The notes under the pieces were generated by a model that made no database searches, was not told the origin of the DNA, and saw only the letters and a program-made list of their open reading frames with translations. A stretch of 64,000 bases of DNA from JBQLZQ01 sp052168355 (GTDB lineage: Bacteria > Pseudomonadota > Alphaproteobacteria > DSM-16000 > Inquilinaceae): the NCBI GenBank assembly GCA_052168355.1, contig JBQLZQ010000084.1, forward strand, positions 1 through 64,000. Direction: 5' to 3'. A program made the position numbers and the translations under genes. Position 1 is the stretch's first letter; every line of letters begins with the position of its first letter. This document shows positions 62,913 to 64,000 of this stretch, piece by piece.

Positions 62913-62925
62913 CCGCGGCAGGTTA

Positions 62926-62940
62926 TGTGCGGCGCGCACG
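62926..62940. promoter_or_regulatory. MarR operator copy 1
   Basis: TGTGCG-GCG-CGCACG: five inner bases are perfectly symmetrical, the outer pair is not. It lies just upstream of the marR start codon. Its centre is 33 bases (about three turns) from copy 2. Confidence 0.55.
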
Positions 62941-62949
62941 AATTTCAAC

Positions 62950-62977
62950 TTGACAATATGTGCGCGACGCACATGAT
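62950..62977 (+). promoter_or_regulatory. promoter of the DUF3237 gene, overlapped by the operator
   Basis: A perfect TTGACA (62950-62955) and CATGAT (62972-62977) with a 16-base spacer. MarR operator copy 2 fills the spacer, so bound MarR would exclude RNA polymerase. Confidence 0.5.
62958..62974. promoter_or_regulatory. MarR operator copy 2
   Basis: ATGTGCG-CGA-CGCACAT, seven symmetrical bases on each side, in the space between the divergent marR and DUF3237 genes. Better match than copy 1. Confidence 0.65.
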
Positions 62978-63068
62978 TGCTCCCGTGGATTGGCGGTGGC
63001 CTCACGGCGCTGCCACGGCTTGTCGGGCACCAACCCGACTTGAGTGTCACCCGGAAGGGAGGGCCTGC

Positions 63069-63683
63069 ATGCCGGACACGACACGGAGAAGTATGCTCGT
63101 TGGCGCGGCGGCTGCGGGAGCAGCCGTTCTTGTCGAGCGTGCCAATGCCCACACCCTGGAGCCGAGCCCCGGCGGCCTGACGCTCAGCGCGAACGGCTGG
63201 GACGCGGACTCCGCGCCCGAACTGGAGTTCCTGTTCGAGGCGCGTGTCCAGCTTCACCTTCCGCCGCTGGACGTGGGGCCAACACCCGAAGGGATGCGCC
63301 TTATCTTTCTCGTAAAGGGTGGCACGTTCGAAGGGCCCCACCTGCGCGGGCGCGTTGTGCCGGACGCAGGAGCGGACTGGGTACGCATCCGGCCAGATGG
63401 GACTGGCATCCTCGATGTGCGTTTCGCCCTGGAAACACACGACAAAGCGATGCTCTATGCCTTTTGGCAGGGGCGGTTCTGGTCTGCACCGGAAGATGCC
63501 GAGTATGCGACCAATCTCGAGAAACCGGACGATCCGGCGGGCGCATGGCGCTATTATTTTCGCGCCGCGCCACAATTCGAGACCGGCGACCCCCGCTACG
63601 CATGGCTCAACAACATTGTTGCCGTAACCAAGTCCCGAACAGGCGATGGCGGCCCGATCCACCGCGTCTTTGCCGTGAAGTGA
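63069..63683 (+). CDS. Tat-exported DUF3237 protein
   Basis: 204-residue protein. The N terminus is a twin-arginine signal (TTRRSMLVGAAAAGAAVL, Arg6-Arg7; cleavage near ANA27), so it is exported folded, perhaps with a cofactor. The mature part is a DUF3237 beta-barrel domain with LEFLFEARVQLHLPPLDVGPTPEG, FLVKGGTFEGPHLRGRVVPDAGADW and ADGTGILDVRFALET-like strands, the usual family order. The function of DUF3237 is unknown. GGGAGGG lies before ATG 63069. A PEP-mutase-like gene follows 16 bases later. G+C is about 55% in a block at 63421. Confidence 0.8.
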   Translation: MPDTTRRSMLVGAAAAGAAVLVERANAHTLEPSPGGLTLSANGWDADSAPELEFLFEARVQLHLPPLDVGPTPEGMRLIFLVKGGTFEGPHLRGRVVPDAGADWVRIRPDGTGILDVRFALETHDKAMLYAFWQGRFWSAPEDAEYATNLEKPDDPAGAWRYYFRAAPQFETGDPRYAWLNNIVAVTKSRTGDGGPIHRVFAVK

Positions 63684-63699
63684 TGCAGGTGAGATCGAA

Positions 63700-64000
63700 A
63701 TGACCGTGTCAACAACGGATAAGGCACATAGGTTTGAAGACCTGCATAAGGCTGGTTGCTTCGTGATGGCAAACGCATGGGATGCAGGGTCCGCACGCCT
63801 ACTGGAAAGCAGCGGTTTCGCCGACCTTGGCACCACCAGTGCCGGATTGGCCTGGATGATGGCCCGGAAGGATGGTGCGACGAGCCGCGACTTAGTCCTC
63901 GCAAACGCGCGGGATATCGCGAACGCCGTGGATGTTCCTGTGTCCGGCGATCTCTTGAATGGGTTTGGCGCGGCCCCTGAGACTGTTGCGGAAACCATCC
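63700..64000 (+). CDS. isocitrate lyase / PEP mutase superfamily protein, 3' end outside window
   Basis: Only the first 100 residues are present. They show the superfamily start FEDLHKAGCFVMANAWDAGSARLLESSGFADLGTTSAGLAW, recognised by NAWDAGSA and GTTSAGLAW, and then VDVPVSGDLLNGFG, where the catalytic metal-binding Asp is usual (here S-G-D). Members cleave or rearrange 2-hydroxy or phosphono acids; carboxyphosphonoenolpyruvate mutase and 2-methylisocitrate lyase are relatives. It probably shares the DUF3237 transcript and MarR control. G+C is low (about 50% in a block at 63721). Confidence 0.8.
   Translation, partial: MTVSTTDKAHRFEDLHKAGCFVMANAWDAGSARLLESSGFADLGTTSAGLAWMMARKDGATSRDLVLANARDIANAVDVPVSGDLLNGFGAAPETVAETI

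Overview
The window is a dense, G+C-rich stretch of bacterial chromosome (about two thirds G+C by eye) and reads mostly as core genome. Alphaproteobacterial hallmarks are the F1-only operon atpHAGDC without F0 genes, a linked mdh-sucCD-sucA-odhB-lpd block, homospermidine synthase, and the run rplU-rpmA-obgE-proB-proA-nadD-rsfS-rlmH-gpmI-envC-ctpA-yibQ-rppH. Gene content and order fit a free-living aerobic heterotroph of the Rhodospirillales type; that placement is inference. No insertion sequence, phage gene, CRISPR array or rRNA operon was seen.

Layout. 0-6.6 kb: the 3' part of a dipeptide/oligopeptide-type ABC importer (binding protein and two permeases), a convergent M24-fold hydrolase with a class III adenylate cyclase, and an ArsR/AHSA1 pair. 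6.8-10.6 kb: gpt, an NMT1/THI5-type ABC importer and a DUF4864 protein. 10.8-16 kb: leuD-leuB, a TetR regulator, an Mpo1-like membrane protein, asd and a CitE-type lyase. 16-19.3 kb: sdhCDAB. 19.4-25.2 kb: homospermidine synthase, an aminotransferase divergent from a GntR regulator with a twin operator between them, a low-GC orphan methyltransferase, and zapE. 25.3-34.1 kb: mdh-sucCD-sucA-odhB-lpd, which with sdh encodes the TCA steps from 2-oxoglutarate to oxaloacetate except fumarase. 34.1-40.1 kb: xerC, DUF484, a transaldolase-like gene, priA, and yceI with cytochrome b561. 40.3-46.5 kb: atpHAGDC, a di-iron ferritin-like protein and a small basic protein.

From 60.0 down to 46.5 kb fifteen genes lie on the minus strand: rplU-rpmA, an intrinsic terminator, then obgE-proB-EamA-proA-nadD-rsfS-rlmH-gpmI-envC-ctpA-yibQ-rppH-extensin. 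They link ribosome assembly, proline synthesis, NAD synthesis and cell-wall maturation. A tRNA-Ser(CGA) follows at 60.3 kb. Beyond it lie an ankyrin-repeat protein and a MarR regulator with a C-terminal cysteine cluster, divergent from a Tat-exported DUF3237 protein and a PEP-mutase/isocitrate-lyase-like gene cut by the window edge. G+C falls to about 50-55% in the last kilobase, which suggests an accessory segment.

I found no clearly new multi-gene system. The best leads are regulatory: a terminator-like hairpin in the rplU leader, hairpins over the ribosome-binding regions of asd and homospermidine synthase, paired palindromic operators for the GntR and MarR regulators, a probable leaderless arsR transcript, and the MarR/DUF3237/PEP-mutase-like cluster.
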